Part shown: in pieces, positions 8,342 to 14,758 of the stretch
Layout: each line of letters starts with the position of its first letter
Numbering within the stretch: position 1 is the first letter of the stretch
Source: Cyanobacterium sp. Dongsha4
GTDB taxonomy: Bacteria > Cyanobacteriota > Cyanobacteriia > Cyanobacteriales > Cyanobacteriaceae
DNA: 64,000 nt
Assembly: GCF_036345015.1 (NCBI RefSeq)
Contig: NZ_CP084098.1
Location: forward strand, 4,043,326 to 4,107,325
Reading direction: 5' to 3'
Made by a program: the position numbers and the translations under genes
Notes under the pieces: model-generated
Databases searched by the model: none
Told to the model about the DNA's origin: nothing
What the model saw: the letters and a program-made list of their open reading frames with translations, nothing else

Positions 8342-9465
8342 TGAACACGCCACCAGTAAAATTAAATATTAGAAGGGAACAGGAAACGGGGAATGGGCAA
8401 CAGGGAATAAAGTTAGGTGATAATTGTTACTGGAATCCTGAAACCTTACCTAATCAACATATTGTTACCATCGGAGCTTCTGGTTCTGGTAAAACTCAAA
8501 CATTAAAGGCGATCGCACTTAATTTATATAGACATTATCCGACTGTAAATATTTACATAATTGATTTTCATGGAGACCAGCAGATAGACCGAGAGCGTTA
8601 TATTCCCCTAAATATGATTAGTGAGTATGGTATTAATCCCTTAATTATCAATCCAGATCCAGAGGGTGGCGGTAGTAATATTCAATCATTAATTGTTACT
8701 AACATTCTCAAACAAACTCTTAATCTCGGTTCTGTACAGGAGGGTAAACTATTACTTATTCTCAAGGAATTATATTTAGATGCAGGTATTCAACAAAATG
8801 ATATTTCTACATGGTCTAATTCTCCCCCTAATTTTTCTCATTTAGAGGATAAAATTAAATCTCTTGCTGAGTCTGGGGATAAAGATGCTCAGAAATTACA
8901 ATTAAAGTTAGAACCTACTTTTCAATATGGTATTTTCTCCCGTCCTCAATTACCATTACTCTCTAACGGTGGTATTCTCCGCCTTGACCTCTCCAAATTA
9001 CCTAATTATATTGGTGCTATAGCAGGTGAATCTTTTGCTTCGCAGTTAATGGTTTCTCATAAACTAATGGGTGATGTAGAGGGAACGGGGAACGGGGAAC
9101 AGGGAACAGGGTTAAGGACATTTATTTTTATTGATGAAGCGAAGGAAATGCCTAAAAAAGATTACTCGGCTATGTCCAGAATTATGGCTGATGGTCGTAA
9201 ATTTGGTTTAGGTTTGGTTGTTGCTTCTCAATCTGAACGTCATTTATCCCCTGATGTTATTGGTAATTCCTCCACTAAAATTGTTCTCCCCGTTGACCAA
9301 ACTGAAGTTAAAAAAGTATCCTCTAAATTCCGTTTTGCCGAAGATAAAATTGCTAATCTCCATCCTCTCTCTGCTTTGATTAGAATGGGAAAAGATGCGA
9401 TCGCATCCTCTATAATACCTTATTATTTATTAAGGGAAGGGGGAAATTATGCAGAGAAATTATAA
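8341..9465 (+). CDS. HerA/VirB4-like P-loop ATPase
   Basis: 374 residues. Walker A GASGSGKT is at 45-52, with DFHGDQQ about 30 residues later. Walker B is in FIFIDEAKEMP, followed by RKFGLGLVVASQS, the pattern of sensor regions in HerA/TraD/VirB4-type DNA or protein pumps. No membrane segment is evident, so it probably acts as a cytoplasmic motor. Heptamer-encoded peptides interrupt it at the N-terminus (REQETGNGQQ) and just before Walker B (EGTGNGEQGTG). It overlaps its upstream neighbour by one base and its downstream neighbour by 17. In this operon it is the best candidate for energising export or DNA transfer. Specificity cannot be read. Confidence 0.75.
   Translation: MNTPPVKLNIRREQETGNGQQGIKLGDNCYWNPETLPNQHIVTIGASGSGKTQTLKAIALNLYRHYPTVNIYIIDFHGDQQIDRERYIPLNMISEYGINPLIINPDPEGGGSNIQSLIVTNILKQTLNLGSVQEGKLLLILKELYLDAGIQQNDISTWSNSPPNFSHLEDKIKSLAESGDKDAQKLQLKLEPTFQYGIFSRPQLPLLSNGGILRLDLSKLPNYIGAIAGESFASQLMVSHKLMGDVEGTGNGEQGTGLRTFIFIDEAKEMPKKDYSAMSRIMADGRKFGLGLVVASQSERHLSPDVIGNSSTKIVLPVDQTEVKKVSSKFRFAEDKIANLHPLSALIRMGKDAIASSIIPYYLLREGGNYAEKL
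8544..8557. repeat. Palindrome TGTAAATATTTACA, copy 5 (in coding sequence)
   Basis: In the ATPase gene shortly after Walker A; again reads TVNIY, the strand before DFHGD. Confidence 0.85.
9080..9113 (+). repeat. Heptamer array inside the ATPase gene
   Basis: GGGAACG, GGGAACG, GGGAACA, GGGAACA units in frame, giving an EGTGNGEQGTG insert between two core strands. Confidence 0.85.
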
Positions 9466-10132
9466 AATATTAGAACGGAGAAAAGAGGTATTTAAACTCT
9501 GTAAAGAAGCGGAAGCGGAAGGGATTACTTCTTATCCTAAAATTGCTAATTATGTTTATGAGAAGACTGGTAAAAAGTGCAGTTATGATACTATCCAAGC
9601 CTATAAACTAGATAAAATAGCACAGGAAAAAGCAACTGGTATCTTAATAACAGAAAAACAATTAATTAAACTTTATTTAGATAATCCTAAACTATTATAT
9701 CCTGAATATTTAGACAATATAAAAAATACTAAATTTACCCTCAAGAAAAATGTTGCTAACATTATAACATGGGCAATAGCAATTATTATTACTGTTAGTG
9801 GATATTTAGCATGGAATAACAGACAATTAATTTTAAACTTAGGAAAGAAAACAACAACAGAAGAAATAAGACTAACTTTAAATAAAGATTATACTACCTC
9901 TATCTTTAAAGGAATTAATAAACCATTAGCTCTTGTTTATGGTTATTTATACATTGATTTTATTGAGGAATTATCCGCTCCACCACAAGGAATTTTACTT
10001 AATAAAGATAAGGGTTTAGTGATTATTAATAATGTCCCTATTACTGTTTTAATTAATTATTTAGATGGTCAATACGCAGAAGGAGAATTAATCATTACGG
10101 GAAAACAAGGAATAGTCAACAGGGAACAGTAA
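9449..10132 (+). CDS. HTH protein with one membrane segment, last gene of the operon
   Basis: 227 residues. The N-terminus looks like a helix-turn-helix (about 25-53, ITSYPKIANYVYEKTGK then SYDTIQAYK). Residues 58-83 carry IAQEKATGILI and LIKLYLDNPKLL, a motif shared with the protein at 21,104. A transmembrane helix spans about 101-122 and is followed by an outer domain of about 100 residues. The end (IVNREQ) is encoded by a heptamer. It overlaps the ATPase gene by 17 bases. A membrane-anchored DNA-binding protein at the end of an export or transfer operon could tether element DNA to the membrane, but that is inference. Confidence 0.55.
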   Translation: MQRNYKILERRKEVFKLCKEAEAEGITSYPKIANYVYEKTGKKCSYDTIQAYKLDKIAQEKATGILITEKQLIKLYLDNPKLLYPEYLDNIKNTKFTLKKNVANIITWAIAIIITVSGYLAWNNRQLILNLGKKTTTEEIRLTLNKDYTTSIFKGINKPLALVYGYLYIDFIEELSAPPQGILLNKDKGLVIINNVPITVLINYLDGQYAEGELIITGKQGIVNREQ

Positions 10133-10270
10133 TTTAATCACTCTGGTGAAGACTGACTACCGACAGGCTTTCTCATTGTAGCACGGCGAAACATTTAGTG
10201 GTGGTCGCTATGCTCCATTTATATTAACGCTCGTCAAGGGTTAACACAAGCTACTAGGGGCTATAGTTTT
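10133..10270. other. Leader zone of the adenine-poor gene
   Basis: No gene seen. It holds the first copy of a 25-base direct repeat (10198-10222). A GCACGGCGAA motif near 10,181 has its inverse TTCGCCGTGC near 10,329, so the start region of the next gene could fold or mark an inserted cassette. Confidence 0.4.
10198..10222 (+). repeat. 25-bp direct repeat, copy 1
   Basis: GTGGTGGTCGCTATGCTCCA followed by TTTAT, repeated exactly at 10,271-10,295. Confidence 0.85.
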
Positions 10271-10295
10271 GTGGTGGTCGCTATGCTCCATTTAT
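10271..10295 (+). repeat. 25-bp direct repeat, copy 2
   Basis: Exact second copy, 73 bases downstream of the first. It contains the GTG and ATG codons that could start the adenine-poor gene. Confidence 0.85.
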
Positions 10296-10888
10296 TTATT
10301 TGCCCCTCTTGCCCTATGACTTCGCTAGTTCGCCGTGCATCCAGAGAGACATTGTTCTTTCGTCCGTCCTCGTCGGCGGTTGGTGTTGTGTCTTTGTTGG
10401 CTTTGCCTTTGCCCGTGCGTTCTGGTTTGGGGTCTGGGGTGGTCGGTTTTTCTGGTTCTCGGTCGGTCGTTCCTGCTGTGTTGCCGTTGGTGTTGTCGGG
10501 GGTGGGGTCTGAGTCCGTTGTGTTTGTCGGTTGTGCGTCGGGGGTTGACTCGGTTGTCCGTTCTGCTGTGCCGTCTGCCCGTGTGTTTCGGGTGGTTGGT
10601 GGTGGTCGTCGTGCTTTTGCGTTGCGCTCGGTGCGGTTTGTTCGGGCTTTGGCTTCTTCGGGGGGGGTGTTGTTTTCTTTCCCCTCTGGTGCTTGTCCTG
10701 CGGTGGTTGCCCCTTCCCCTGTTTCTTCGGTTTGTTTCTGTGGCGGCGGTTCTGGTTCTTGGGCTTCTCTCGCCTTTGCCTTGGGTTGTGGTGTTCCTTG
10801 TTGCGTTTGGTTGGGTGGCGTTGTTCCTCCTGCTTCGTTCGGGCTGGTTGCAGTTGGTGGTGGCTGGTGGGTTTCCCTGCCGTTCTGA
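10271..10888 (+). CDS. SLOG/Rossmann-like protein encoded by a nearly adenine-free gene
   Basis: 205 residues from GTG; ATG at 10,283 or 10,316 are alternative starts. The chosen frame shows a nucleotide-binding SLOG/LOG-like order: FSGSRS (about 60-65), VGCASGVDS (about 86-94), GRRAFALRSVRFVRAL, FPSGACP and GGGSGSWASLAFALGCGVP. Between 10,352 and 10,887 the coding strand has only three A (10,512, 10,548, 10,852), so almost the whole protein uses ten amino acids (F, L, V, S, P, A, C, W, R, G). Two of the three A make the only Glu (81) and Asp (93) there. Asp93 lies in the conserved GxD motif, which argues that the frame is real. Base use is utterly unlike the neighbours. SLOG proteins bind nucleotide-derived ligands; the ligand here is unknown. 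Confidence 0.6.
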   Translation: MVVAMLHLFICPSCPMTSLVRRASRETLFFRPSSSAVGVVSLLALPLPVRSGLGSGVVGFSGSRSVVPAVLPLVLSGVGSESVVFVGCASGVDSVVRSAVPSARVFRVVGGGRRAFALRSVRFVRALASSGGVLFSFPSGACPAVVAPSPVSSVCFCGGGSGSWASLAFALGCGVPCCVWLGGVVPPASFGLVAVGGGWWVSLPF

Positions 10889-10895
10889 GTTGCTT

Positions 10896-10919
10896 GGGGC
10901 GTTGTCCCCTTTTTTTTTT
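10896..10919 (+). terminator. Intrinsic terminator after the adenine-poor gene
   Basis: GGGG, a six-base loop (CGTTGT), CCCC, then a run of ten T. It begins eight bases after the TGA at 10,886-10,888, which supports this frame as the expressed one. Confidence 0.75.
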
Positions 10920-11166
10920 ATTATTGGCGATCGCCCCTGCTGTTACTTATGGTTAACTGGTGGGGTCAGCCCGTCTTAGCAAAGTTTAGTCATTTATTGT
11001 CATAGAGACTGGTGAGGGCTACGGGCTTTCATAGACCCACCTTCGCTTAATTAATTAGGTGAGGGCAGTATTCATAAAGTTGGGTGAGGGCAATTTTTCA
11101 GGTTTCTCAATTTTAGCTACGGGGTAAAGGGTGGTAGTCAACTAAGCTGTACCGTATTTACTAAGG

Positions 11167-11270
11167 TCTTCTAAAGTGCGAAATTTGATTGTTTTTTTGT
11201 CTTATAAAATACATTGGTGAAATACAAACCCACTGGGAGTGAAAATGGAAAATTTCTTACTAAGAAGATC
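11167..11270 (+). repeat. 104-bp direct repeat, copy A
   Basis: Shares with copy B a start TTCTAAAG, then AAATTTGATTG, a T run and GTC, a diverged middle with CACTGG, and an end GGAAAATTTCTTACTAAGAA. The conserved ends and variable middle suggest structure or protein binding rather than coding. Confidence 0.75.
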
Positions 11271-11326
11271 TAAACAAATAGGCTACAAGCAAGTTTTACT
11301 AACCATTACAGAAACTGTAACTAACA

Positions 11327-11430
11327 TTTTCTAAAGCTCTAAATTTAATTGTTTTTTGTCGATCAAAGTTCACTGGTATTTATCCTAATTTACTGGTTCG
11401 ATCTAAGGAAAATTTATCACTAAGAAAAAG
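11327..11430 (+). repeat. 104-bp direct repeat, copy B
   Basis: Same length and order of conserved blocks as copy A: TTCTAAAG, AAATTTAATTGTTTTTTGTC, CACTGG, GGAAAATTTATCACTAAGAA. Confidence 0.75.
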
Positions 11431-11493
11431 GTAACACCCTTGACTCCCTTCGCTGTGTAGAAAACGACAAAAAATATTTGAGGTAACTAGATT

Positions 11494-11682
11494 ATGTTGC
11501 AGTTTATGAAGATTGAAATCTATTTTGAAAACAATCTCCTAGATGAATTAGAGGTAGCTTTTAACGGTACTTTTATTAATTGGCAAGGAGAAATAATGAA
11601 AGTAAGTGAGATGAAAAACTATATAGAAAAAATTTTTAAAGAGTATGAAGAAAGAGAAACATACTCTGAAATACCTTTTTAA
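11494..11682 (+). CDS. Small hypothetical protein, 62 residues
   Basis: MLQFMKIEIYFENN... with a beta-rich first half and a lysine/glutamate helix (EMKNYIEKIFKEYEERE). GAGGTAAC upstream fits ATG at 11,494; ATG at 11,506 is also possible. Not recognised. It opens a series of small forward genes. Confidence 0.5.
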   Translation: MLQFMKIEIYFENNLLDELEVAFNGTFINWQGEIMKVSEMKNYIEKIFKEYEERETYSEIPF

Positions 11683-11739
11683 ATAATCAGTAATAAGTAA
11701 TAAGTAATAGATATTTTTATTGAAATTTAGGAGTAAAAA

Positions 11740-12081
11740 ATGATTAAACAATTAAAAGTAGATTATCCGATGATTGCAGTTATTGCACAAAATTCTTCTG
11801 CTATCGATTTTTATTGGAGAGAGAGCGATCGCAGTTATACAGGATATGTAGCCGAGGTATGGTTTAAGCAGTTACCGTCAGAGTTTGCATATTTATGGAG
11901 TCAAGCGATAGGGGAGTCAGTACTGGTAAGAAAAGTATCAGAGATGAATAGTTATTGTGTGAGTATTCCGTGTAATGTGCCAGATGGTAGCTTAAAAATG
12001 AGAAGCAAAAATAAAAAAGTAAGGCTAGTAATTGAAGGAGACGAAACATTAATTAACAGCTATTACCCCGCATTAAGTTAG
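11740..12081 (+). CDS. Hypothetical protein, 113 residues
   Basis: Good ribosome site (TTAGGAG, then AAAAA) before ATG. It is a compact mixed alpha/beta protein with no signal peptide or membrane segment; AEVWFKQLPSEFAYLWSQAIGESV is its most helical part. Not recognised. It probably belongs with the small genes at 11,494 and 12,146. Confidence 0.55.
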   Translation: MIKQLKVDYPMIAVIAQNSSAIDFYWRESDRSYTGYVAEVWFKQLPSEFAYLWSQAIGESVLVRKVSEMNSYCVSIPCNVPDGSLKMRSKNKKVRLVIEGDETLINSYYPALS

Positions 12082-12122
12082 TTAATGGGCTGGATGCGAT
12101 GCCTTAAATCCGCATATTTATC

Positions 12123-12142
12123 AACCAAAAAAAGAAATAAGG
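12123..12142 (+). promoter_or_regulatory. Shared leader motif, copy 1
   Basis: AACCAAAAAAAGAAATAAGG just before the ATG at 12,146. It contains the ribosome site (ATAAGG). The same or a similar leader precedes six other genes of the element. Confidence 0.7.
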
Positions 12143-12145
12143 AAA

Positions 12146-12382
12146 ATGAACAAAATGAAATCTAAAGTTTATTATAAAGTAGTTGTCGGCAGTAGTCTAT
12201 ATTATCAGTGTCAATCATGGGCATTGAAGCGATCGCACATAAGAGGAGAATGGTTACTGCACCTAGAATTTGAAGGAAGACCAGAGATATTTGTAAGGAA
12301 ATGGGTAAGGAAAACAGGAAATATCTTGTTAAACCCACTAGGCAACGATAAATGGTTGGTCAGAGTGCCTGTTGCTAAATAA
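12146..12382 (+). CDS. Hypothetical protein, 78 residues
   Basis: A basic protein with strand-like segments (SKVYYKVVVGSSLYY, EWLLHLEFEGRPEIF, KWLVRVPVA), suggesting a small beta barrel. It follows a leader-motif copy and is followed by a hairpin terminator. Not recognised. Confidence 0.55.
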   Translation: MNKMKSKVYYKVVVGSSLYYQCQSWALKRSHIRGEWLLHLEFEGRPEIFVRKWVRKTGNILLNPLGNDKWLVRVPVAK

Positions 12383-12388
12383 TTCATT

Positions 12389-12410
12389 GGGGGAGAAATC
12401 CCCTTTTTTT
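12389..12410 (+). terminator. Intrinsic terminator after the 78-residue gene
   Basis: GGGGAGAAATCCCC hairpin followed by seven T. The same hairpin core recurs at 18,903. Confidence 0.7.
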
Positions 12411-12680
12411 GGTCAATGCCTCCTCAAAGGGAACAGGGAACAATGATAAAGAATCGATCGCTTTCTTTTTACCACCTACCGCCCCACCCTGTTGTTGTCG
12501 CTGTTTCACTGGTGAAGAAAGAAAACGCTTGATGTTAGTTTACCGCTCCATTGATTGTTTTTCCCCACCCGATGGGCGTAAGTGAGATAAAAATAGTTAG
12601 TGTTGTTTTTATGGTTATGGGGTGTGTTGGTGGGGAGTCCGAACGCTTGGTAATTCCGCCCTGTCGGACGGTGTGAGAAA
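12411..12680. other. Non-coding stretch with a large imperfect hairpin
   Basis: No gene seen. It has one short heptamer remnant near 12,428, then G/T-rich DNA. A strong inverted repeat (TTGGTAATT at 12,647 with AATTACCAA at 12,679, inner arms CCGCCC and GGACGG) spans the 3' end of the reverse-strand gene. It could be a terminator for that gene, a small-RNA fold or a transfer site. Confidence 0.45.
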
Positions 12681-12687
12681 TTACCAA
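12647..12687. repeat. Nested inverted repeat of 41 bases
   Basis: The outer 9-base arms are perfect (TTGGTAATT and AATTACCAA), with an inner GC-rich stem. It overlaps the last codons of the reverse-strand gene ending at 12,681. Confidence 0.65.
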
Positions 12688-12896
12688 ATAAATATAGTCA
12701 GATTTTTACCTTTATGGGTAGGCTGGAGAGCGTATGATCTACCTTGATAACGAAGTATGTCGGTAATAGGTTTATGTCTAGAGTCAGACCATTTAAGAGT
12801 AATTTTAAGCTGAACCCTATTGGAATTATTAGGAGTAAATTCGTAGAAAATATCAGGGTTATGCTTAAGAAATTGATTAATAGTAGTGTATTGCAT
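12681..12896 (-). CDS. Hypothetical protein, 71 residues
   Basis: MQYTTINQFLKHNPD... ending NLTIFIW. I chose ATG at 12,896 because GGGGGC lies at ribosome-site distance; a longer form starts at 12,920. A hairpin (GCCCC, CTTCA, GGGGC) sits just upstream of the chosen start. The protein is basic with a helical N-terminus and a beta-rich remainder. Not recognised. It is probably cotranscribed with the gene at 12,925. Confidence 0.5.
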   Translation of the reverse strand: MQYTTINQFLKHNPDIFYEFTPNNSNRVQLKITLKWSDSRHKPITDILRYQGRSYALQPTHKGKNLTIFIW

Positions 12897-12924
12897 AGGA
12901 TAAGCCCCCTTCAGGGGCAATAAT

Positions 12925-13125
12925 TTAAGCTACAAACTGATTAAATTTAATTTCTTCTAATTCATTCTCTAGTCTCTCAATGACAAATTCTAAATAGTAT
13001 TGAGAACGCCCCAAATCACTAGGGAGATGATAACGATTCATTACATCAGCCAATAAGACGGCAATCGCATCTAAGTCAGATAAAGCACGTTCCAAAGATT
13101 TAATATTGTTTAGTTCAGTTCTCAT
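12925..13125 (-). CDS. Small helical hypothetical protein, 66 residues
   Basis: MRTELNNIKSLERALSDLDA... is almost entirely predicted helix with leucine/isoleucine spacing and an acidic C-terminal helix (ERLENELEEIKF). Not recognised. It starts just after a copy of the shared leader on the reverse strand, divergent from 13,301. Confidence 0.5.
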   Translation of the reverse strand: MRTELNNIKSLERALSDLDAIAVLLADVMNRYHLPSDLGRSQYYLEFVIERLENELEEIKFNQFVA

Positions 13126-13131
13126 AAGTTA

Positions 13132-13151
13132 CCTTGTTTCTTTTCTTGGTT
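13132..13151 (-). promoter_or_regulatory. Shared leader motif, copy 2 (reverse)
   Basis: Reads AACCAAGAAAAGAAACAAGG on the reverse strand, immediately before the start at 13,125. Confidence 0.6.
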
Positions 13152-13169
13152 TATATCTTTATTATAACT

Positions 13170-13235
13170 TAAATTATCATAAATTGCTAATATTTTATTA
13201 GCCATGTCTAATAAAAATATGTTAAAATATTAGTA
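13170..13235. promoter_or_regulatory. Divergent control region with palindrome GCTAATATTTTATTAGC
   Basis: The intergenic core between the genes at 13,125 and 13,301 holds GCTAATA-TTT-TATTAGC (13,186-13,202), perfect arms around three bases. About 55 bases of this region recur, inverted, between 16,850 and 16,905 upstream of another divergent gene pair. This suggests a common operator or promoter. Confidence 0.55.
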
Positions 13236-13254
13236 ACCAAAAAAAGAGATAAGT
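13235..13254 (+). promoter_or_regulatory. Shared leader motif, copy 3
   Basis: AACCAAAAAAAGAGATAAGT, a slightly degenerate copy about 45 bases upstream of the ATG at 13,301. Confidence 0.55.
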
Positions 13255-13300
13255 ATTTATGTATTATGAACTTTATGTTAAATAATGGAGGGGATAGAGA

Positions 13301-13531
13301 ATGATAGTGTCCTATTCCTACTATGTAATGGATCACTGGGTAGATGTGGAAGAAGACGACGGGGAATATTACGAAGAAGAAGATAATTTAGAGGAGTTGT
13401 ATTGCTGTTATTATCCCCCATACTATGCCGATGAAGAAGTAACGATATGGGTTGACGACTTCAGAAACTTTGAAGAACCAGAACCACAATACCAGAGATG
13501 GCAAGAACCATACAATAACGATAATTTTTAA
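13301..13531 (+). CDS. Very acidic small protein, 76 residues (possible DNA mimic)
   Basis: The protein has 23 Asp/Glu, no Lys and two Arg, so a net charge near minus 20, together with many Tyr and Trp. Examples are VDVEEDDGEYYEEEDN and YYADEEVTIWVDDF. Such composition is known from DNA-mimic anti-restriction or anti-repressor proteins of phages and plasmids (Ocr, ArdA type), but there is no sequence motif to confirm that. Two adjacent Cys lie in the centre. It lies in the leader-controlled gene set, divergent from 13,125. Confidence 0.5.
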   Translation: MIVSYSYYVMDHWVDVEEDDGEYYEEEDNLEELYCCYYPPYYADEEVTIWVDDFRNFEEPEPQYQRWQEPYNNDNF

Positions 13532-13538
13532 CTCTAAT

Positions 13539-13597
13539 TGTCCAATCCTCTGACGACATTAAAAGCTAGGGAAATAAACCAAAAAAAGAAATTAAGG
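13539..13597 (+). promoter_or_regulatory. 59-bp leader cassette A with shared leader motif
   Basis: Starts TGTCCAATCCTCTGACGACA, continues ATTAAAAGC, and ends in the shared leader before the ATG at 13,606. It repeats nearly exactly at 14,117-14,174. Confidence 0.7.
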
Positions 13598-13605
13598 CTC
13601 TAATC

Positions 13606-14109
13606 ATGAACTACTTTAAAGAATGCTCAACAGTAGCGGAAGCTAAAAAACTCTATAAAGAATTAGCGATGAAATATCATCCTGACTTAGGTGGAGACAC
13701 TGCAACCATGCAAGACATTAATCGCCAGTATGAGGAGATATTAAGACAGTTGGACGGGGAAACCACCACCGACAGCGAAGGTAAAACCCACACCTATAAA
13801 TATAATCATGAAACTGAAACCGCATTAATGGACATTATCGATAGGCTCTTAAGCCTACAAATGAATAATGTTGATATTTACTTAGTCGGTTTATGGGTCT
13901 GGATTGATGGAGACACTAAACCCCATAAAGAAGCCTTGAAAGAGCTTAACTGTAAATGGCACGCTACCCGTAAATGTTGGTATTTTGCCACCACTCCAAG
14001 CCGTTACCGTAAATCTTCTAATAAAGGTATCGATGATTTAGCCGAAACTTACGGGGCAACAAAAATACGCAATAAAGCAAAACATAATAAAAAAGCTATC
14101 ATCGCTTAA
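13606..14109 (+). CDS. J-domain (DnaJ-like) protein, 167 residues
   Basis: The N-terminal J-domain has KLYKELAMKYHPDLGGD with the diagnostic HPD at 25-27 and a helix before and after. A DnaK-stimulating role follows from that motif. The rest lacks the G/F region, zinc finger and C-terminal substrate domains of full DnaJ. It instead has a domain with VDIYLVGLWVWIDGDT and a basic tail (RNKAKHNKK). Short J-proteins of this sort are common on phages and plasmids, where they redirect host chaperones. Expression uses leader cassette A. Confidence 0.7.
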   Translation: MNYFKECSTVAEAKKLYKELAMKYHPDLGGDTATMQDINRQYEEILRQLDGETTTDSEGKTHTYKYNHETETALMDIIDRLLSLQMNNVDIYLVGLWVWIDGDTKPHKEALKELNCKWHATRKCWYFATTPSRYRKSSNKGIDDLAETYGATKIRNKAKHNKKAIIA

Positions 14110-14116
14110 TTTTATT

Positions 14117-14174
14117 TGTCCAAACCCCTGACGACATTAAAAGCATGGGGAATAAACCAAAAAAAGAAATAAGG
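14117..14174 (+). promoter_or_regulatory. 58-bp leader cassette B with shared leader motif
   Basis: Near-identical to the cassette at 13,539: TGTCCAAACCCCTGACGACA, ATTAAAAGC, then the leader. It sits upstream of the SWIM gene at 14,185. Confidence 0.7.
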
Positions 14175-14184
14175 AAACTTTATA

Positions 14185-14670
14185 ATGTCGCATATTCTAT
14201 ATAACTTTACTAATATCTGTGCTGTCACATGGTTGGAACGTAAAGAGATTAAATCTATTACCATAAAATCTCCTGACCATTGTTTAGTTAATCTAAAATC
14301 TGGGGAAGTCATCACCGTCAGAGCGTCGGAAGTAAGAGAAGCGATCGCCCTCAACAGAAAGGAAAGAACCGCAGATATAGAGATAATCGACAACCCCGAC
14401 CATAGTTACACTGCTATCAATGAAGGCAAAGGAACAGAATACTTATTAATCCCCCATGATTCTTATATTTTTTGTAACTGTAACGATTACGCCAATCAAT
14501 CCATCGCTCTTAATAGTAACGAAGTTTGTTGTAAGCATATTTGGTCATTGTTGGGTTATTTCGGCTTTAACGATTTAGCAGAGTATCAGGACTTTAAGGA
14601 AGACGAACACTTAGACCATCTCTATCAACTATACCTCGAAGAACAAGACTACTATCATACCTGTTCTTAA
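14185..14670 (+). CDS. SWIM zinc-finger protein, 161 residues
   Basis: A SWIM-type metal site is visible: Cys97-x-Cys99 (IFCNCNDY), then Cys116-x-His118 (CCKHIWSLLGYF). SWIM fingers bind DNA or proteins and occur in recombination-associated proteins. The N-terminal 90 residues are mixed alpha/beta; the C-terminus is very acidic. It has no transposase or helicase domain, so it is probably an adaptor or nucleic-acid binder. Leader cassette B precedes it. A second, smaller SWIM-like protein lies at 15,143. Confidence 0.65.
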   Translation: MSHILYNFTNICAVTWLERKEIKSITIKSPDHCLVNLKSGEVITVRASEVREAIALNRKERTADIEIIDNPDHSYTAINEGKGTEYLLIPHDSYIFCNCNDYANQSIALNSNEVCCKHIWSLLGYFGFNDLAEYQDFKEDEHLDHLYQLYLEEQDYYHTCS

Positions 14671-14731
14671 AAGGGAACGGGGAGCAGGGAACAGGGAACA
14701 GTGTAAATATTTACACCCCTCGTAAGAGGGG
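14671..14731 (+). repeat. Intercistronic cassette: heptamers, palindrome copy 6, hairpin
   Basis: GGGAACG-type units lead into TGTAAATATTTACA (14,702-14,715) and then the hairpin CCCCTC-GTAA-GAGGGG (14,716-14,731), whose loop fits the GNRA tetraloop pattern. This places a stable RNA stem 28 bases upstream of the next start codon. Confidence 0.75.
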
Positions 14732-14758
14732 AATTACCAAGCGATAAAGGAGAAACTT

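Larger units (their letters stand above)
10920..11493. other. Non-coding zone with direct repeats; possible origin or small-RNA region
   Basis: I see no credible gene in these 570 bases. They hold a HIP1 octamer, three copies of GGTGAGGGC (11011, 11058, 11083) and two 104-base direct repeats (11167 and 11327). Repeats of this kind are common in plasmid replication or transfer origins, but no replication initiator gene is visible beside it. Confidence 0.5.

Noticed and set aside
5367-9113. CRISPR array suggested by repeated GGGAACA blocks
   Set aside because: Units are seven bases, directly adjacent and without spacers; most are inside coding frames and no cas genes are present.
10300-10979. 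Other long forward frames through the adenine-poor region (10,300-10,512, 10,335-10,979, 10,693-10,956)
   Set aside because: Without A no stop codon can occur, so long frames are automatic; only the 10,271 frame shows SLOG-type motifs and ends just before the terminator.
14112-14393. Reverse-strand frame overlapping the SWIM gene
   Set aside because: It lies opposite leader cassette B and the start of a gene with a good ribosome site and zinc motif; no support of its own.
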